54,537 nucleotides of DNA from Caryophanales bacterium (GCA_902363455.1 CABJAC010000009.1:1-54537); one strand, 5' to 3'; positions 31,412-40,914 are shown, counted from the first letter of the stretch. Notes: generated by a model from the sequence alone, not told the origin. Translations and numbers: made by a program.

Positions 31412-34400
31412 TTATTCCTCTTCAGTAACAACTGGTGCGACAGGCGCTTGAACTTCTTCGAGTGCTGGAGTCGCGTTCGGGATGTTGTCCTCGTCGTCGT
31501 CTTTCATTTCGATCTCTTCATCTTCAGCAGACATCATCTTAACATCCATACCAAGAGACTGAAGCTCTTTAATGAGAACTCGGAACGATTCCGGTACGCC
31601 CGGTTGTGGTACATTTTCGCCTTTAACGATCGCTTCATACGCTTTAACACGACCGATTGTATCATCTGACTTGATTGTCAGGATCTCTTGGAGCGTATAA
31701 GCGGCACCATATGCTTCAAGTGCCCATACTTCCATCTCACCGAAACGCTGTCCACCGAACTGGGCTTTACCACCGAGCGGTTGCTGCGTAACGAGCGAGT
31801 AAGGACCCGTCGAACGTGCGTGCAGTTTATCATCGACCATGTGGGCGAGTTTGATCATATACATGACACCAACCGAGATGCGGTTATCGAAGGCTTCACC
31901 AGAACGTCCATCATAGAGGATCGTCTTAGCGTCGCGGTCCATACCGGCTTCTTCAATCGTTGCCCAAACATCTTCCTCACGTGCACCATCGAATACCGGC
32001 GATGCGACTTTGATTCCGAGTTGGCGTGCAGCCATACCAAGGTGAAGCTCGAGCAACTGCCCGATGTTCATCCGTGATGGTACACCAAGTGGGTTCAACA
32101 TGATGTCGATTGGTGTGCCGTCTGGCATGTACGGCATGTCTTCTTCTGGCAGAATACGCGAGATAACACCTTTGTTACCGTGACGTCCCGCCATTTTATC
32201 TCCTTCGTGAATCTTACGCTTCTGAACGATGTACGCACGGATCAACTGGTTGACACCAGGTGACAGTTCGTCGCCGTTATCACGATCGAAGATTTTCACG
32301 TCAAGGATGATACCGTCGCCGCCGTGTGGTACACGGAGTGAAGTATCACGGACTTCACGTGCTTTTTCACCGAAGATTGCATGAAGCAGGCGTTCTTCAG
32401 CCGTCAATTCCGTTACGCCCTTAGGTGTAACTTTACCGACCAGGATATCCCCGTCTTTAACTTCAGCACCGACACGGATGATTCCGCGGTCGTCGAGGTT
32501 TTTCAGGGCGTCGTCGCCGACGTTTGGAATGTCACGAGTGATCTCTTCCGGTCCGAGTTTTGTATCACGTGATTCACACTCATACTCTTCAATGTGGATC
32601 GACGTGTAGACATCGTCTTTCACGAGACGTTCGCTCATGATGACAGCATCCTCGTAGTTGTAACCATCCCATGTCATGAAACCGACGAGTACGTTACGAC
32701 CAAGCGCAAGTTCCCCACCGTCCATCGATGGACCATCTGCAAGGATCTCGCCTTTATCGACAGGATCGCCTACTTTGATGATTGGTTTCTGGTTATAGCA
32801 CGTTCCTTGGTTGGAACGGATGAATTTTTGGATCTTGTAACGGTCCAGTTCACCTTGAACGATGTTGCCATCGACTTCCGTCGTACGACGGACAAGGATT
32901 TCACGAGCCGTTACACGCTCAGCGATACCTGAGTGTTTTGCAACAACGGCAGCACCTGAGTCTTTTGCAGACACGTACTCCATCCCAGTCCCGACAATCG
33001 GTGATTCCGGGTCAAGAAGAGGCACGGCCTGACGTTGCATGTTCGCTCCCATGAGGGCACGGTTCGAGTCATCGTTCTCAAGGAACGGGATACATGCCGT
33101 CGCCGCCGAAACAACCTGCTTCGGTGAAACGTCCATGTAATCGACACGAGGTGGTTCGACAGACAAGTTTTGTCCACGGAAACGTGACAAGACGTGTGTA
33201 TCTTGGAACGTCTTCTCTTCCGTCAGTAACATGTTTGCCTGCGCGACGACGTAGAGATCCTCTTCGTCGGCCGTCATGTAGTGAATTTCATTCGTGACGA
33301 CACCCGTTTCCGGATCGACACGACGGTATGGTGCTTCAATGAAACCATACTCATTGACTTTCGCGAACGAAGACAGTGAGTTGATCAGCCCGATGTTCGG
33401 ACCCTCAGGCGTTTCGATTGGACACATACGGGAATAATGCGAGTAGTGAACATCTCGGACTTCGAAGCCGGCACGCTCACGTGTAAGACCACCGGGTCCA
33501 AGTGCAGAGAGACGACGTTTGTGCGTCAACTCGGCAAGCGGGTTCGTTTGGTCCATGAACTGTGACAACTGCGAGCTACCGAAGAACTCTTTAATCGATG
33601 CGATAACCGGACGAATGTTGATCAATGCCTGTGGCGTGATCGCATTCTGGTCTTGAATCGACATCCGCTCCTTGACGACACGTTCCATACGGGAAAGTCC
33701 GATCCGGAACTGGTTTTGGAGCAATTCACCGACTGAACGGAGACGACGGTTACCGAGGTGGTCGATATCGTCTGTCGTTCCCACTTCATGCAACAAGTTG
33801 AAGAAGTAGTTAATCGCAGCAATCATGTCAGCAGGCGTAATATGCTTGATGTCACGATCGATGTTACCGTTACCGATGATATTGATGATGCGTTCACCTT
33901 CAGCATCGTCCGGTGCGAACACCTTGATCGACTGCAGGTTGAAGGCTTCGCCTTGTGTTACGCCGCCAGTTGGCGTCGCTTCGATATAACCGACAGATCC
34001 TTCAAGGAATGGCAAGACTTTGTCGAGCATGCGACGGTCAAGAACTGTTCCTTCTTCTGCGATTACCTCTCCTGTTTCCGGATCGACAAGCGTTTCCGCA
34101 AGTTTCTGCCCGAACAGACGATTCTTCAAATGAAGCTTTTTATTGATTTTATAACGACCAACGTTTGCCAAATCATAACGTTTCGGGTCAAAGAAGCGCG
34201 ACACAAGAAGTGCTTTCGCATTTTCTACAGTCGGCGGCTCTCCCGGACGCAGACGCTCATAAATCTCGATGAGGGCTTTTTCCGTCGTTTCTGTATTATC
34301 TTTTTCAAGGGAATTACGGAGGTATTCATCATCTCCAAGGAGATCGATGATTTCCTGATCCGTGCCGAAACCAAGAGCACGTAAAAGAACCGTTACTGGA

Positions 34401-34969
34401 ATCTTACGCGTGCGGTCGATTCGGACGTATACGATATCCTTCGCATCTGTCTCAAGTTCGAGCCATGCTCCACGGTTCGGGATGACCGTTGCCGAGAATC
34501 CACGTTTACCGTTTTTATCTAACTTATTGTTGTAATACACACTTGGCGAACGAACAAGCTGAGAAACGATGACTCGTTCCGCACCATTAATAATGAATGT
34601 TCCCGACTCCGTCATAAGCGGGAAGTCACCCATGAAGACTTCTTGTTCCTTCAATTCACCCGTCTCTTTGTTTTGAAGACGGACTTTTACGCGTAGTGGT
34701 GCCGAATAGGTCACATCGCGCTCTTTTGATTCATCAATCGAATACTTCGGCTCTCCGAGCGAGTAATCGATGAATTCTAATACGAGATTTCCCGTGAAGT
34801 CGGAAATCGGCGAGATATCATGAAACATCTCACGAAGACCTTCCCGCAGGAACCATTCGTATGAATTCGTTTGAATCTCAATAAGGTTTGGAAGTTCTAA
34901 AACTTCGCTGATACGTGCATAGCTTCTTCTCTGACGGTGACGACCGTACTGAACAAGTTGACCAGTCAA
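31412..34969 (-). CDS. rpoB: RNA polymerase subunit beta
   Basis: 1185 residues. I choose the TTG at 34969 (then [16 protein letters not shown]) because AGAGGTG lies 6 bases upstream and the N terminus then matches the Bacillus protein; a GTG nine bases earlier lies in the ribosome site. The rifampicin-binding segment ([20 protein letters not shown]) has the sensitive consensus, including the His and Ser most often mutated. The C terminus is acidic. It has its own promoter after rsmC. Confidence 0.98.
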   Translation of the reverse strand: MTGQLVQYGRHRQRRSYARISEVLELPNLIEIQTNSYEWFLREGLREMFHDISPISDFTGNLVLEFIDYSLGEPKYSIDESKERDVTYSAPLRVKVRLQNKETGELKEQEVFMGDFPLMTESGTFIINGAERVIVSQLVRSPSVYYNNKLDKNGKRGFSATVIPNRGAWLELETDAKDIVYVRIDRTRKIPVTVLLRALGFGTDQEIIDLLGDDEYLRNSLEKDNTETTEKALIEIYERLRPGEPPTVENAKALLVSRFFDPKRYDLANVGRYKINKKLHLKNRLFGQKLAETLVDPETGEVIAEEGTVLDRRMLDKVLPFLEGSVGYIEATPTGGVTQGEAFNLQSIKVFAPDDAEGERIINIIGNGNIDRDIKHITPADMIAAINYFFNLLHEVGTTDDIDHLGNRRLRSVGELLQNQFRIGLSRMERVVKERMSIQDQNAITPQALINIRPVIASIKEFFGSSQLSQFMDQTNPLAELTHKRRLSALGPGGLTRERAGFEVRDVHYSHYSRMCPIETPEGPNIGLINSLSSFAKVNEYGFIEAPYRRVDPETGVVTNEIHYMTADEEDLYVVAQANMLLTEEKTFQDTHVLSRFRGQNLSVEPPRVDYMDVSPKQVVSAATACIPFLENDDSNRALMGANMQRQAVPLLDPESPIVGTGMEYVSAKDSGAAVVAKHSGIAERVTAREILVRRTTEVDGNIVQGELDRYKIQKFIRSNQGTCYNQKPIIKVGDPVDKGEILADGPSMDGGELALGRNVLVGFMTWDGYNYEDAVIMSERLVKDDVYTSIHIEEYECESRDTKLGPEEITRDIPNVGDDALKNLDDRGIIRVGAEVKDGDILVGKVTPKGVTELTAEERLLHAIFGEKAREVRDTSLRVPHGGDGIILDVKIFDRDNGDELSPGVNQLIRAYIVQKRKIHEGDKMAGRHGNKGVISRILPEEDMPYMPDGTPIDIMLNPLGVPSRMNIGQLLELHLGMAARQLGIKVASPVFDGAREEDVWATIEEAGMDRDAKTILYDGRSGEAFDNRISVGVMYMIKLAHMVDDKLHARSTGPYSLVTQQPLGGKAQFGGQRFGEMEVWALEAYGAAYTLQEILTIKSDDTIGRVKAYEAIVKGENVPQPGVPESFRVLIKELQSLGMDVKMMSAEDEEIEMKDDDEDNIPNATPALEEVQAPVAPVVTEEE

Positions 34970-35151
34970 CTGATTCACCTCTCAGACCCAGTTCTTCTTC
35001 TTGAGAAGGACGGGTGTAATATCGAACATTGAAGCCATTTTTTGACCGATAAGCGCAAAAAAGCGACGTCTTGTCTACTCAATCATCTGTAGTCGAGAAC
35101 GCCAGCTGCTTCAAACTGCTTATCCAAAAATCACTCCAATGGCATTTTATA

Positions 35152-35180
35152 ATACTATCATAGACAATAGACAAGGTCAA
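35152..35180 (-). promoter_or_regulatory. Promoter of rpoB-rpoC
   Basis: -35 TTGACC (35175-35180), a 17-bp spacer, -10 TAGTAT (35152-35157). A second pair shifted by 6 bp, TTGTCT (35169-35174) and TATAAA (35146-35151), also has 17-bp spacing, so the exact start is uncertain. A leader of about 170 bases follows in which I see no clear regulatory fold. Confidence 0.6.
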
Positions 35181-35181
35181 C

Positions 35182-35201
35182 GACAAATCACTCGATTTGT
35201 C
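35182..35201 (-). repeat. Perfect inverted repeat at the rsmC stop
   Basis: GACAAATC-GAGT-GATTTGTC, 8 bp with a 4-base loop, overlapping the rsmC stop (35200-35202) and abutting the rpoB -35. It lacks a T run. It could be a weak 3'-end hairpin of rsmC or a protein site next to the rpoB promoter. Confidence 0.5.
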
Positions 35202-35796
35202 AAGACCGAATTGATTTAAATATCGAATACCCTTTATCCCGGGCAACCGTTTCACACGAACCAAACACTTCTTCCATCAACTTCTTCGCTGATGGTCCGC
35301 CTTGTTTCTTTTGAATGACGACCCATAACGCTCCGCCGACTTCCAAATGATCATACGCTTCCCGTAAAATCCGGTGAACAACGGTTTTTCCTGCGCGAAT
35401 CGGTGGATTCGTCACGATCGCTGCAAACGTCTGATCAACCACGCCAGCATATCCGTCACTTACACCGGTCGTCACGGAAACACCATTCGCACGTGCATTG
35501 TCAGCCGCAAGCTCAAGCGCCCGCTCGTTTACATCAACCAAAACCGCTTCCCGTCCCGTCGTCTTCGCAAGCGAAATACCCATCGGTCCGTATCCACAGC
35601 CGACATCTAGAATCGGCCCGGCTATCTCCGGCTCAACAAATGCTTCTATTAGAAGACGCGAACCAAAATCAACGCCGCCTTTTGAAAAGACACCATGATC
35701 CGATGTAAAACGGAATGTTTCACCGCGTAATATAAATTCCCACGACTTTGGATCCCGTTTCGAGGAGGGATCATTGGTGTAATAATGATCTGACAT
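35200..35796 (-). CDS. rsmC: 16S rRNA (guanine-N2) methyltransferase RsmC-like
   Basis: 198 residues, start MSDHYYTNDPSSKRDPK. A SAM-binding motif (LDVGCGYGPMGI, about 62-73) and the catalytic NPPIRAG motif are present. It corresponds to B. subtilis YbxB, related to the enzyme forming m2G1207 of 16S rRNA. Position between rplL and rpoB is conserved. A GGGGAAGG site supports the start. The rplL terminator lies just upstream, so it depends on read-through or an unseen promoter. Confidence 0.9.
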   Translation of the reverse strand: MSDHYYTNDPSSKRDPKSWEFILRGETFRFTSDHGVFSKGGVDFGSRLLIEAFVEPEIAGPILDVGCGYGPMGISLAKTTGREAVLVDVNERALELAADNARANGVSVTTGVSDGYAGVVDQTFAAIVTNPPIRAGKTVVHRILREAYDHLEVGGALWVVIQKKQGGPSAKKLMEEVFGSCETVARDKGYSIFKSIRS

Positions 35797-35824
35797 GTTT
35801 CCTTCCCCTCTCTGTTTAAAGTTG

Positions 35825-35863
35825 AAAACAAAAGAAGCCCGCAAAGCGAGCTTCTTTTGTTTT
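35825..35863 (-). terminator. Rho-independent terminator after rplL
   Basis: A long stem AAAACAAAAGAAGCTCGC paired with GCGGGCTTCTTTTGTTTT around a TTT loop, with T-rich ends on both strands. It closes rplJ-rplL and probably lets only part of the transcription pass into rsmC and rpoB. Confidence 0.88.
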
Positions 35864-35877
35864 ACGGAAGAAGAAAA

Positions 35878-36243
35878 TTACTTAACTTCTACAGTAGCGC
35901 CAGCTTCTTCAAGCTTAGCTTTGATTGCGTCAGCGTCTTCTTTCGAAACGCCTTCTTTAACTGGAGCTGGAGTTCCGTCAACGAGTGCTTTCGCTTCTTT
36001 AAGACCGAGGCCTGTCAATTCGCGAACTGCTTTGATGACGTTGATTTTACCAGATCCTGCGTTTGTGAGGATAACGTCGAATTCAGTTTGCTCTTCAGCT
36101 GCTGCTGCGCCTGCACCTGCTGCTGCTACTGGAGCTGCTGCTGATACGCCGAATTCTTCTTCGATTGTTTTTACGAGTTCGTTAAGTTCAAGAACAGTCA
36201 TGCCCTTGAGGTCTTCGATAAATTGCTCTTTGTTGAAAGCCAT
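35878..36243 (-). CDS. rplL: 50S ribosomal protein L7/L12
   Basis: 121 residues. An N-terminal dimerisation domain, an Ala/Gly-rich hinge (about 33-52) and the C-terminal factor-binding domain ([15 protein letters not shown]) are visible. L12 dimers form the stalk that recruits translation factors. It follows rplJ. Confidence 0.98.
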   Translation of the reverse strand: MAFNKEQFIEDLKGMTVLELNELVKTIEEEFGVSAAAPVAAAGAGAAAAEEQTEFDVILTNAGSGKINVIKAVRELTGLGLKEAKALVDGTPAPVKEGVSKEDADAIKAKLEEAGATVEVK

Positions 36244-36319
36244 TATGGTTTTCCTCCTTTGATTTAACCCGCGTTGGGGTGTGAAAAATTGTGTGTTTGC
36301 CTATCCCGCTAAGCGGACA

Positions 36320-36826
36320 TTAAGCAGATTGTTCTTCTTTTTGCTCTGCAATTGCGTTCGTTGCCACCGCAAGACCACGGATTGGCGCTTGAAGCACGCT
36401 GAGAAGCATCGAAAGGAGACCTTCGCGTGATGGAAGTTCCGCAAGGGCTTTGACATCTTCTACTGAAGTGACTTTGCCTTCGATGATACCACCTTTAAGC
36501 TCAAGAGCTTTGTGGTCTTTCGAGAAGTTGTTTAAGATCTTAGCTGGAGCGATAACGTCTTCATTGCTGAAGGCGATCGCAGTAGGACCTGTAAAGACTT
36601 CGTCAAGACCCTCAAGATTGCTTTGAACTGCAGCACGGCGGAGGAGACCGTTTTTGTAAACTTTGAATTCAACACCCGCTTCGCGGAGTTGTTTACGAAG
36701 TTCTGTTACTTCGTCTACTGTGAGACCACGGTAGTCGACGACGATTGTTCCAGCGCTCGCTTGCATTTTCTCAGCGATCTCAGATACGAGATCCGCTTTG
36801 ACAGCGATAACTTTTTCGTTTGCCAT
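36320..36826 (-). CDS. rplJ: 50S ribosomal protein L10
   Basis: 168 residues. L10 anchors L12 dimers to the 23S stalk base. The N-terminal [28 protein letters not shown] is typical, as is the L12-binding C-terminal helix. The long 5' leader (36885-37013) has the features of an L10 autoregulatory leader with an attenuator. Confidence 0.98.
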   Translation of the reverse strand: MANEKVIAVKADLVSEIAEKMQASAGTIVVDYRGLTVDEVTELRKQLREAGVEFKVYKNGLLRRAAVQSNLEGLDEVFTGPTAIAFSNEDVIAPAKILNNFSKDHKALELKGGIIEGKVTSVEDVKALAELPSREGLLSMLLSVLQAPIRGLAVATNAIAEQKEEQSA

Positions 36827-36884
36827 TTCTGTTGCACCTCCTGGTAAATGGAATGTACCGGTGCGAGGGGCTGCTCGATTTCAA

Positions 36885-37013
36885 ATAAAAAGCCTCCGTC
36901 TGCCAGGCAGAGGAGGCGTAATCGTCAAAAAGGATACCTGAACAAACAGGCTCTCTGAGCAAGAACACCTCGGAAGGGTTTATGCTCAATCGATGAGCAC
37001 CTTCTGTCTACGG
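36885..37013 (-). promoter_or_regulatory. L10 leader with intrinsic attenuator
   Basis: In transcript order: GAAGG (near 37002) that can pair with CCTTC (near 36972); between them TGCTCA/TGAGCA; the sequence CGAGGTGT; CCTG/CAGG; then GCCTCCTCTGCC paired with GGCAGACGGAGGC followed by TTTTTATTT (36885-36918). The order and conserved pieces fit the Firmicute L10 leader, in which L10-L12 binding is thought to favour the terminator. The stem-loops are visible directly; the mechanism is from the family. Confidence 0.75.
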
Positions 37014-37038
37014 TATGTCGAATATATCAACGTTTTAT

Positions 37039-37068
37039 ACTGTAACAGCGTTCTTAGAACGTTGTCAA
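37039..37068 (-). promoter_or_regulatory. Promoter of rplJ-rplL
   Basis: -35 TTGACA (37063-37068), an 18-bp spacer, -10 TACAGT (37039-37044), just after the rplA stop and before the L10 leader. Confidence 0.6.
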
Positions 37069-37085
37069 GTTCGTTTTAGACGAAA

Positions 37086-37772
37086 TTATTTCGCGAAGTC
37101 AGCTGCAGATACTTTTACACCAGGACCCATTGTTGAAGCGATCGCGATGTTTTTAAGGTAAACACCTTTAGCAGTAGCAGGCTTAACTTTAACGAGTGTT
37201 TCGATAACTGTGTTGATGTTCTCAACCAATTTAGCGTCATCGAATGATTTTTTACCGACAGGAACGTGGATGTTACCTGATTTGTCGACACGGTACTCAA
37301 CTTTACCAGCTTTGATATCGTTGATTGCTTTTGTGACGTCAAATGTAACTGTTCCTGTTTTCGGGTTAGGCATGAGGCCTTTAGGTCCGAGAACACGACC
37401 GAGTTTACCAACTTCACCCATCATGTCAGGTGTCGCAACGATAACATCGAAGTCGAACCATCCTTGTTGGATTTTAGTGATGTACTCAGAATCACCAGCG
37501 AAGTCTGCTCCAGCAGCTTCCGCTTCTTTTAATTTCTCACCTTTAGCAAAGACGAGAACTTTTTGTGTTTTACCAGTACCGTGTGGCAATACGACTGCTC
37601 CACGGATTTGTTGATCTGCTTTCTTCGGATCGACTCCGAGACGAACAGCAAGTTCGATTGTTTCATCGAATTTCGCAGTTGCAGACTTTTTAGTCAAGTC
37701 TACCGCTTCTGCGAGTTCGTATGAAACCGTACGATCGATAAGTTTAGCAGCTTCTTTATACTTCTTACCCAT
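37086..37772 (-). CDS. rplA: 50S ribosomal protein L1
   Basis: 228 residues. L1 forms the mobile L1 stalk that handles E-site tRNA. The motif [19 protein letters not shown] is intact. In many bacteria L1 represses its own mRNA; a candidate site lies 16 bases before the start codon. It follows rplK by 116 bases. Confidence 0.98.
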   Translation of the reverse strand: MGKKYKEAAKLIDRTVSYELAEAVDLTKKSATAKFDETIELAVRLGVDPKKADQQIRGAVVLPHGTGKTQKVLVFAKGEKLKEAEAAGADFAGDSEYITKIQQGWFDFDVIVATPDMMGEVGKLGRVLGPKGLMPNPKTGTVTFDVTKAINDIKAGKVEYRVDKSGNIHVPVGKKSFDDAKLVENINTVIETLVKVKPATAKGVYLKNIAIASTMGPGVKVSAADFAK

Positions 37773-37787
37773 TTTAGGTTCCTCCTT

Positions 37788-37814
37788 TGTGGTTGTGCGG
37801 AAAATCCTCCCACA
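37788..37814 (-). promoter_or_regulatory. Candidate L1-binding site upstream of rplA
   Basis: TGTGGGAGG-ATTTT-CCGCACAACCACA in two parts: an outer TGTGG/CCACA stem enclosing GG/CC with an internal loop. GTGGGAG also occurs in the rRNA target of L1. The ribosome site of rplA is immediately downstream, so bound L1 could block it. The same layout occurs before rplK. Confidence 0.5.
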
Positions 37815-37888
37815 TAATGAAAGGGTAGCAAGGCTTCAAGTAACTATCCGCCTGCGACCCTCATCGTTGTTCATTGCAATCAAAAGAC

Positions 37889-38314
37889 TCAGTCTTCGAT
37901 TACGATACCCATAGAACGTGCAGTACCTTCAACCATCAACATCGCTGTTTCAACAGATGCTGCGTTGAGGTCTGGCATTTTCGTTTCAGCGATTTCGCGA
38001 ACTTTGTCACGTTTGACAGTCGCTACTTTCTTACGGTTAGGCTCGCCTGAACCGCTCTCGATTCCAGCTGCTTTCTTCAAGAGAACTGCTGCTGGTGGAG
38101 TTTTAGTAATAAACGTAAATGAACGATCTTCAAAAACCGTGATGACTACAGGAATAATCAAGCCGGCTTGGTCTTGTGTACGAGCGTTGAACTCTTTACA
38201 GAAGCCCATGATGTTCACACCTGCTTGACCGAGTGCCGGTCCAACTGGTGGAGCTGGGTTTGCTTTGCCCGCAGGAATTTGAAGTTTAACTAGTTTCATA
38301 ACCTTCTTCGCCAC
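37889..38314 (-). CDS. rplK: 50S ribosomal protein L11
   Basis: 141 residues. The start is a GTG (then [19 protein letters not shown]) 8 bases after AAGGAGG; the next in-frame ATG would remove the conserved N terminus. L11 lies at the factor-binding site and senses stalled ribosomes for Rel[18 protein letters not shown] is intact. First gene of rplK-rplA. Confidence 0.97.
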   Translation of the reverse strand: MAKKVMKLVKLQIPAGKANPAPPVGPALGQAGVNIMGFCKEFNARTQDQAGLIIPVVITVFEDRSFTFITKTPPAAVLLKKAAGIESGSGEPNRKKVATVKRDKVREIAETKMPDLNAASVETAMLMVEGTARSMGIVIED

Positions 38315-38340
38315 GAGACACACCTCCTTAATTCTTTAAT

Positions 38341-38372
38341 GTGGTTTAATTGGACGTTGCGCGTCCTCCCAC
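38341..38372 (-). promoter_or_regulatory. Candidate L1-binding site in the rplK leader
   Basis: GTGGGAGGACG, a CGCAA loop, CGTCC and then ACCAC: an outer GTGG/CCAC stem, an internal loop, and an inner GGACG/CGTCC stem. It shares GTGGGAGG and a closing ACCAC with the element before rplA, which supports a shared ligand. It lies 26 bases before the rplK start codon. Confidence 0.5.
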
Positions 38373-38426
38373 TCATTCTATTCGACGAGTAATTTACCGA
38401 AATAAGCACAACATCAAACAGGAAAA

Positions 38427-38455
38427 ATTGTACCATTAAAACAAAAGTTTCGCAA
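38427..38455 (-). promoter_or_regulatory. Promoter of rplK-rplA
   Basis: -35 TTGCGA (38450-38455), a 17-bp spacer, -10 TACAAT (38427-38432), just downstream of the nusG stop. Confidence 0.65.
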
Positions 38456-38463
38456 TAGGAAAC

Positions 38464-39015
38464 TTAATCTATTTTCTCAACTTGTGAGAAATCAAGCTCC
38501 ACTTTCGTTTCACGACCGAACATATCGACAGAAACCTTCATTTTTTCCGTTTCCGTGTCAAGCTCTTCGACCGTTCCTTCCAAGTTCTCAAACGCACCTT
38601 CTTTGATCCGAACAATTTGTCCCATCGTAAAGTCGTAACGACTCTTCATGTCGACAAGTCCCATTGATCCAAGAATGTTTTCTGCTTCTTCCGGAAGAAG
38701 TGGTGTCGGTTTTGAACCGCCGCCGACCGAACCGAGGAAACCTGTGACGTTCGGTGTGTTACGGACGACATACCAAGAATCATCCGTCATGACCATTTCC
38801 ACGAGTACATAACCCGGGAAGATCTTGATTTCACGTTCCTTGATTTTCGTTTCACCCTTTTTATTTGTTACTTCTTCCTGTACCGTTTCGATCGGAACGA
38901 GTACACGGAAGATCTTCTCGTCCATGTTCATAGACTCGATCCGACGCTCAAGGTTTGCCTTGACGTTGTTTTCGAATCCAGAGTACGTTTGGACAACAAA
39001 CCACTGCTTATCCAT
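38464..39015 (-). CDS. nusG: Transcription elongation/antitermination factor NusG
   Basis: 183 residues. The NGN domain (WFVVQTYSGFENNVKANL..., about 1-110) binds RNA polymerase; a C-terminal KOW domain (IVRIKEGAFENLEGTVEEL) follows. In B. subtilis NusG promotes pausing. It follows secE by 19 bases, as in nearly all bacteria. Confidence 0.98.
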   Translation of the reverse strand: MDKQWFVVQTYSGFENNVKANLERRIESMNMDEKIFRVLVPIETVQEEVTNKKGETKIKEREIKIFPGYVLVEMVMTDDSWYVVRNTPNVTGFLGSVGGGSKPTPLLPEEAENILGSMGLVDMKSRYDFTMGQIVRIKEGAFENLEGTVEELDTETEKMKVSVDMFGRETKVELDFSQVEKID

Positions 39016-39034
39016 GGTACGTCACCTCTTCTTT

Positions 39035-39205
39035 TTACTTAATCAACCAACTCATGAATGCGCTGAGCCCTGAATCGACACCGAAGATGAAGACACCCAT
39101 GAAAATGACCATACCAATTACAGTCAGTGTATACTTCGTCAGTTCTTTTCGTTTTGGCCAGCTCGTCTTTTTCAGTTCATTCCATACGTCACGCAAAAAT
39201 TTCAT
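39035..39205 (-). CDS. secE: Preprotein translocase subunit SecE
   Basis: 56 residues (MKFLRDVWNELKKTSWPKRK...). An amphipathic helix with the conserved KKTSWP motif precedes a single transmembrane helix (about 27-49). It clamps SecY. A CTGGAGGG site precedes the ATG. It lies between rpmG and nusG. Confidence 0.96.
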   Translation of the reverse strand: MKFLRDVWNELKKTSWPKRKELTKYTLTVIGMVIFMGVFIFGVDSGLSAFMSWLIK

Positions 39206-39249
39206 CGTACTTTCCCTCCAGGATGTATTAAATCGGGATAGATGAAGCC

Positions 39250-39396
39250 TTATTTCGCTTCTTTATGAATCGTATGCGCGTTACAGCGGCGACAGAACTT
39301 CTTCAGTTCCAAGCGGATGCTGACATCCTCTTTTTTCATCGTCGTGTAGTCGCGGGCACCGCAAATATCACAAGCAAGGCCTACTCTCTTCGCCAT
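39250..39396 (-). CDS. rpmG: 50S ribosomal protein L33 (zinc form)
   Basis: 48 residues starting [13 protein letters not shown]. Two CxxC pairs (C9/C12, C35/C38) form the zinc ribbon, so it is the C+ type. An AAGGAGG site precedes the ATG. First gene of rpmG-secE-nusG. Confidence 0.96.
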   Translation of the reverse strand: MAKRVGLACDICGARDYTTMKKEDVSIRLELKKFCRRCNAHTIHKEAK

Positions 39397-39424
39397 CTCA
39401 AACGACCTCCTTCTTTGCCACTCT

Positions 39425-39460
39425 TTCTCTTCAAGAAGAGAACCCTCTTCGAAAAAAGAG
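39425..39460 (-). other. Two adjacent hairpins in the rpmG leader
   Basis: CTCTT/AAGAG (39460-39445) and then TTCTCTTC-TT-GAAGAGAA (39442-39425), a perfect 8-bp repeat. They lie between the sigH terminator and the rpmG ribosome site. The function is unknown. Confidence 0.45.
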
Positions 39461-39463
39461 CGT

Positions 39464-39490
39464 AAAAAAAAACGCCTATGAGCGGCGTCT
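39464..39490 (-). terminator. Rho-independent terminator between sigH and rpmG
   Basis: AGACGCC/GGCGTTT stem (one G-T pair) with a 7-base loop and a run of nine T on the minus strand. It would end the sigH transcript, but also transcripts from the promoter at 39512-39540, which lies upstream of it. Confidence 0.8.
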
Positions 39491-39511
39491 CGCTAGTAAG
39501 GCGCTATTTAT

Positions 39512-39540
39512 ACAGTAGCACAACCGGATTCAGTGGTCAA
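39512..39540 (-). promoter_or_regulatory. Probable promoter upstream of rpmG-secE-nusG
   Basis: -35 TTGACC (39535-39540), a 17-bp spacer, -10 TACTGT (39512-39517), just after the sigH stop. The predicted start is about 15 bases before the terminator at 39490, so expression of rpmG would need read-through or antitermination. Confidence 0.5.
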
Positions 39541-39552
39541 TCCACCTCTCGG

Positions 39553-40194
39553 TCAGACCGTCATTTTTCGTGCTTCGAGATACCGTTCCAGTTTTTTCTT
39601 TACACGTTGAAGGGCATTATCGATCGACTTGACATGACGATCGAGATCATCCGAAATTTCTTGATAGGTTCTTCCGTCAAGGTAAAGTGCCAGAACCTTT
39701 CGTTCAAGATCACTGAGAATCTCATCCATCTTATTTTCAATATCCGCATACTCTTCCCGGTTGACGATCAAGATTTGTGGATCGGACGGCGCCGTCGACG
39801 TAATGATATCGAGCAATGTTCGTTCCGATTCATCATCATAAATCGGTTTATCGAGCGAGATGTAAGAATTAAGCGGAATATGTTTTTGACGTGTTGCCGT
39901 TTTAATGGCTGTAATCATTTGCCGCGTGATGCACAGCTCAGCAAATCCTTTGAAAGAAGCCAGCTTATCCGTCCGGTAATCCCGTACCGCTTTGTATAGA
40001 CCAATCATGCCTTCTTGAATGATGTCTTCCCGGTCTGCTCCGATTAAGAAGTAAGACCGTGCCTTTGCGCGCACGAAGTTCCGATACCGCTCGATCAGAA
40101 ATTCAAGCGCATCACTGTTGTCAAATACCTTCGCTTGCTCTACAAGCGCCTCATCGGTCATGCACTCAAACTGGTCGAACGAAACCAAACTCAT
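39553..40194 (-). CDS. sigH: RNA polymerase sigma factor SigH (Spo0H type)
   Basis: 213 residues. Region 2 (FVRAKARSYFLIGADREDIIQEGMIGLYKAVRDY) and region 4 (DLERKVLALYLDGRTYQEISDDL...HVKSIDNALQRVK) are very close to B. subtilis SigH, which controls early stationary-phase, competence and sporulation genes. A GGAGGG site supports the start. It has its own SigA-type promoter. Here, without sporulation genes nearby, competence or stationary-phase roles are more likely; this is inference. Confidence 0.95.
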   Translation of the reverse strand: MSLVSFDQFECMTDEALVEQAKVFDNSDALEFLIERYRNFVRAKARSYFLIGADREDIIQEGMIGLYKAVRDYRTDKLASFKGFAELCITRQMITAIKTATRQKHIPLNSYISLDKPIYDDESERTLLDIITSTAPSDPQILIVNREEYADIENKMDEILSDLERKVLALYLDGRTYQEISDDLDRHVKSIDNALQRVKKKLERYLEARKMTV

Positions 40195-40240
40195 CCTTCA
40201 TCCCTCCAACCTTCTCTAGCCAACTAATCGATTGTTTCTA

Positions 40241-40270
40241 ATTATACAATAATTTCCTATCCTACGACAA
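40241..40270 (-). promoter_or_regulatory. Promoter of sigH
   Basis: A perfect -10 TATAAT (40241-40246) with -35 TTGTCG (40265-40270) at 18 bp, between the rae1 terminator and sigH. Confidence 0.65.
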
Positions 40271-40334
40271 TTAAAATTGGCATGACCTCTTTTTGTCTGG
40301 TCCAATCGTGCACCGAAGTGATACGTGAAAGATT

Positions 40335-40374
40335 AAAAAAAAGCGGATTCTACGATTGAATCGTGAATCCGCTT
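40335..40374 (-). terminator. Rho-independent terminator after rae1
   Basis: AAGCGGATTCACGAT paired with ATCGTAGAATCCGCTT (one bulge) followed by eight T. It ends the cysE-cysS-mrnC-rlmB-rae1 operon before the sigH promoter. Confidence 0.9.
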
Positions 40375-40383
40375 CGAATTTCT

Positions 40384-40914
40384 TCATGAATCTGAATTTT
40401 TACGCCGCCGGATTTCTTCAAGACGTTCAATGACATCGGCCGGCAGATCGATTGTCGAACGTGGTTGTTTACTAGTCTTCGACGTAATCGTCTGCCCGCG
40501 GATGACTGCGACTGCTGCCTTCCAGTCCCGGCGTAATTCCTGCGCTGAGATGCGGAGAGCGCCAAGCGTGAAGATCACCCACTGCTCGGTGAAGTCGTTT
40601 GTCGCGACGGTCAACTTGACCCGGATATCCTGCAACCATTCCGCCGCTGTTTTTTCAATCCATTCATCCGCTGTTTCGTTTTCCCGTGTATAAATGACTT
40701 CGATGCCGCTTTTCTTGATTCGGGATTCTCGTCCCGGTTGCAAGTAGGCATCAAAGACAATCGTCACACTGATTCCTGTGACGGCTTGGTACTCGGCCAT
40801 CGCATCGACCAATCGTTCCCGTGCTAATTCAAAATCCTGCTCCCGCAATGTCCGGAATTCCGGCCATGCGCCAATGATATTGTAGCCATCAACGATCAGA
40901 CGGTCGTATTTCAT
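40384..40914 (-). CDS. rae1: Ribosome-associated endoribonuclease Rae1 (YacP, NYN domain)
   Basis: 176 residues. The NYN/PIN-like core shows the acidic residues VDGYNIIGAWPE, IVFDAY and VATNDF. In B. subtilis Rae1 enters the ribosomal A site and cleaves certain mRNAs during translation. The start overlaps the rlmB stop by 4 bases (ATGA). The C-terminal tail is charged. Position after rlmB is conserved. Confidence 0.9.
   Translation of the reverse strand: MKYDRLIVDGYNIIGAWPEFRTLREQDFELARERLVDAMAEYQAVTGISVTIVFDAYLQPGRESRIKKSGIEVIYTRENETADEWIEKTAAEWLQDIRVKLTVATNDFTEQWVIFTLGALRISAQELRRDWKAAVAVIRGQTITSKTSKQPRSTIDLPADVIERLEEIRRRKNSDS

Noticed and set aside
33758..34384. Open frame of 208 codons on the plus strand inside rpoB
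   Set aside because: Fully antisense to the conserved rpoB sequence, no ribosome site or recognisable domain; a shadow of codon bias.
35079..35264. Minus-strand frame of 61 codons across the end of rsmC and the rpoB leader
   Set aside because: Overlaps the rsmC end and the rpoB promoter, and has no ribosome site.
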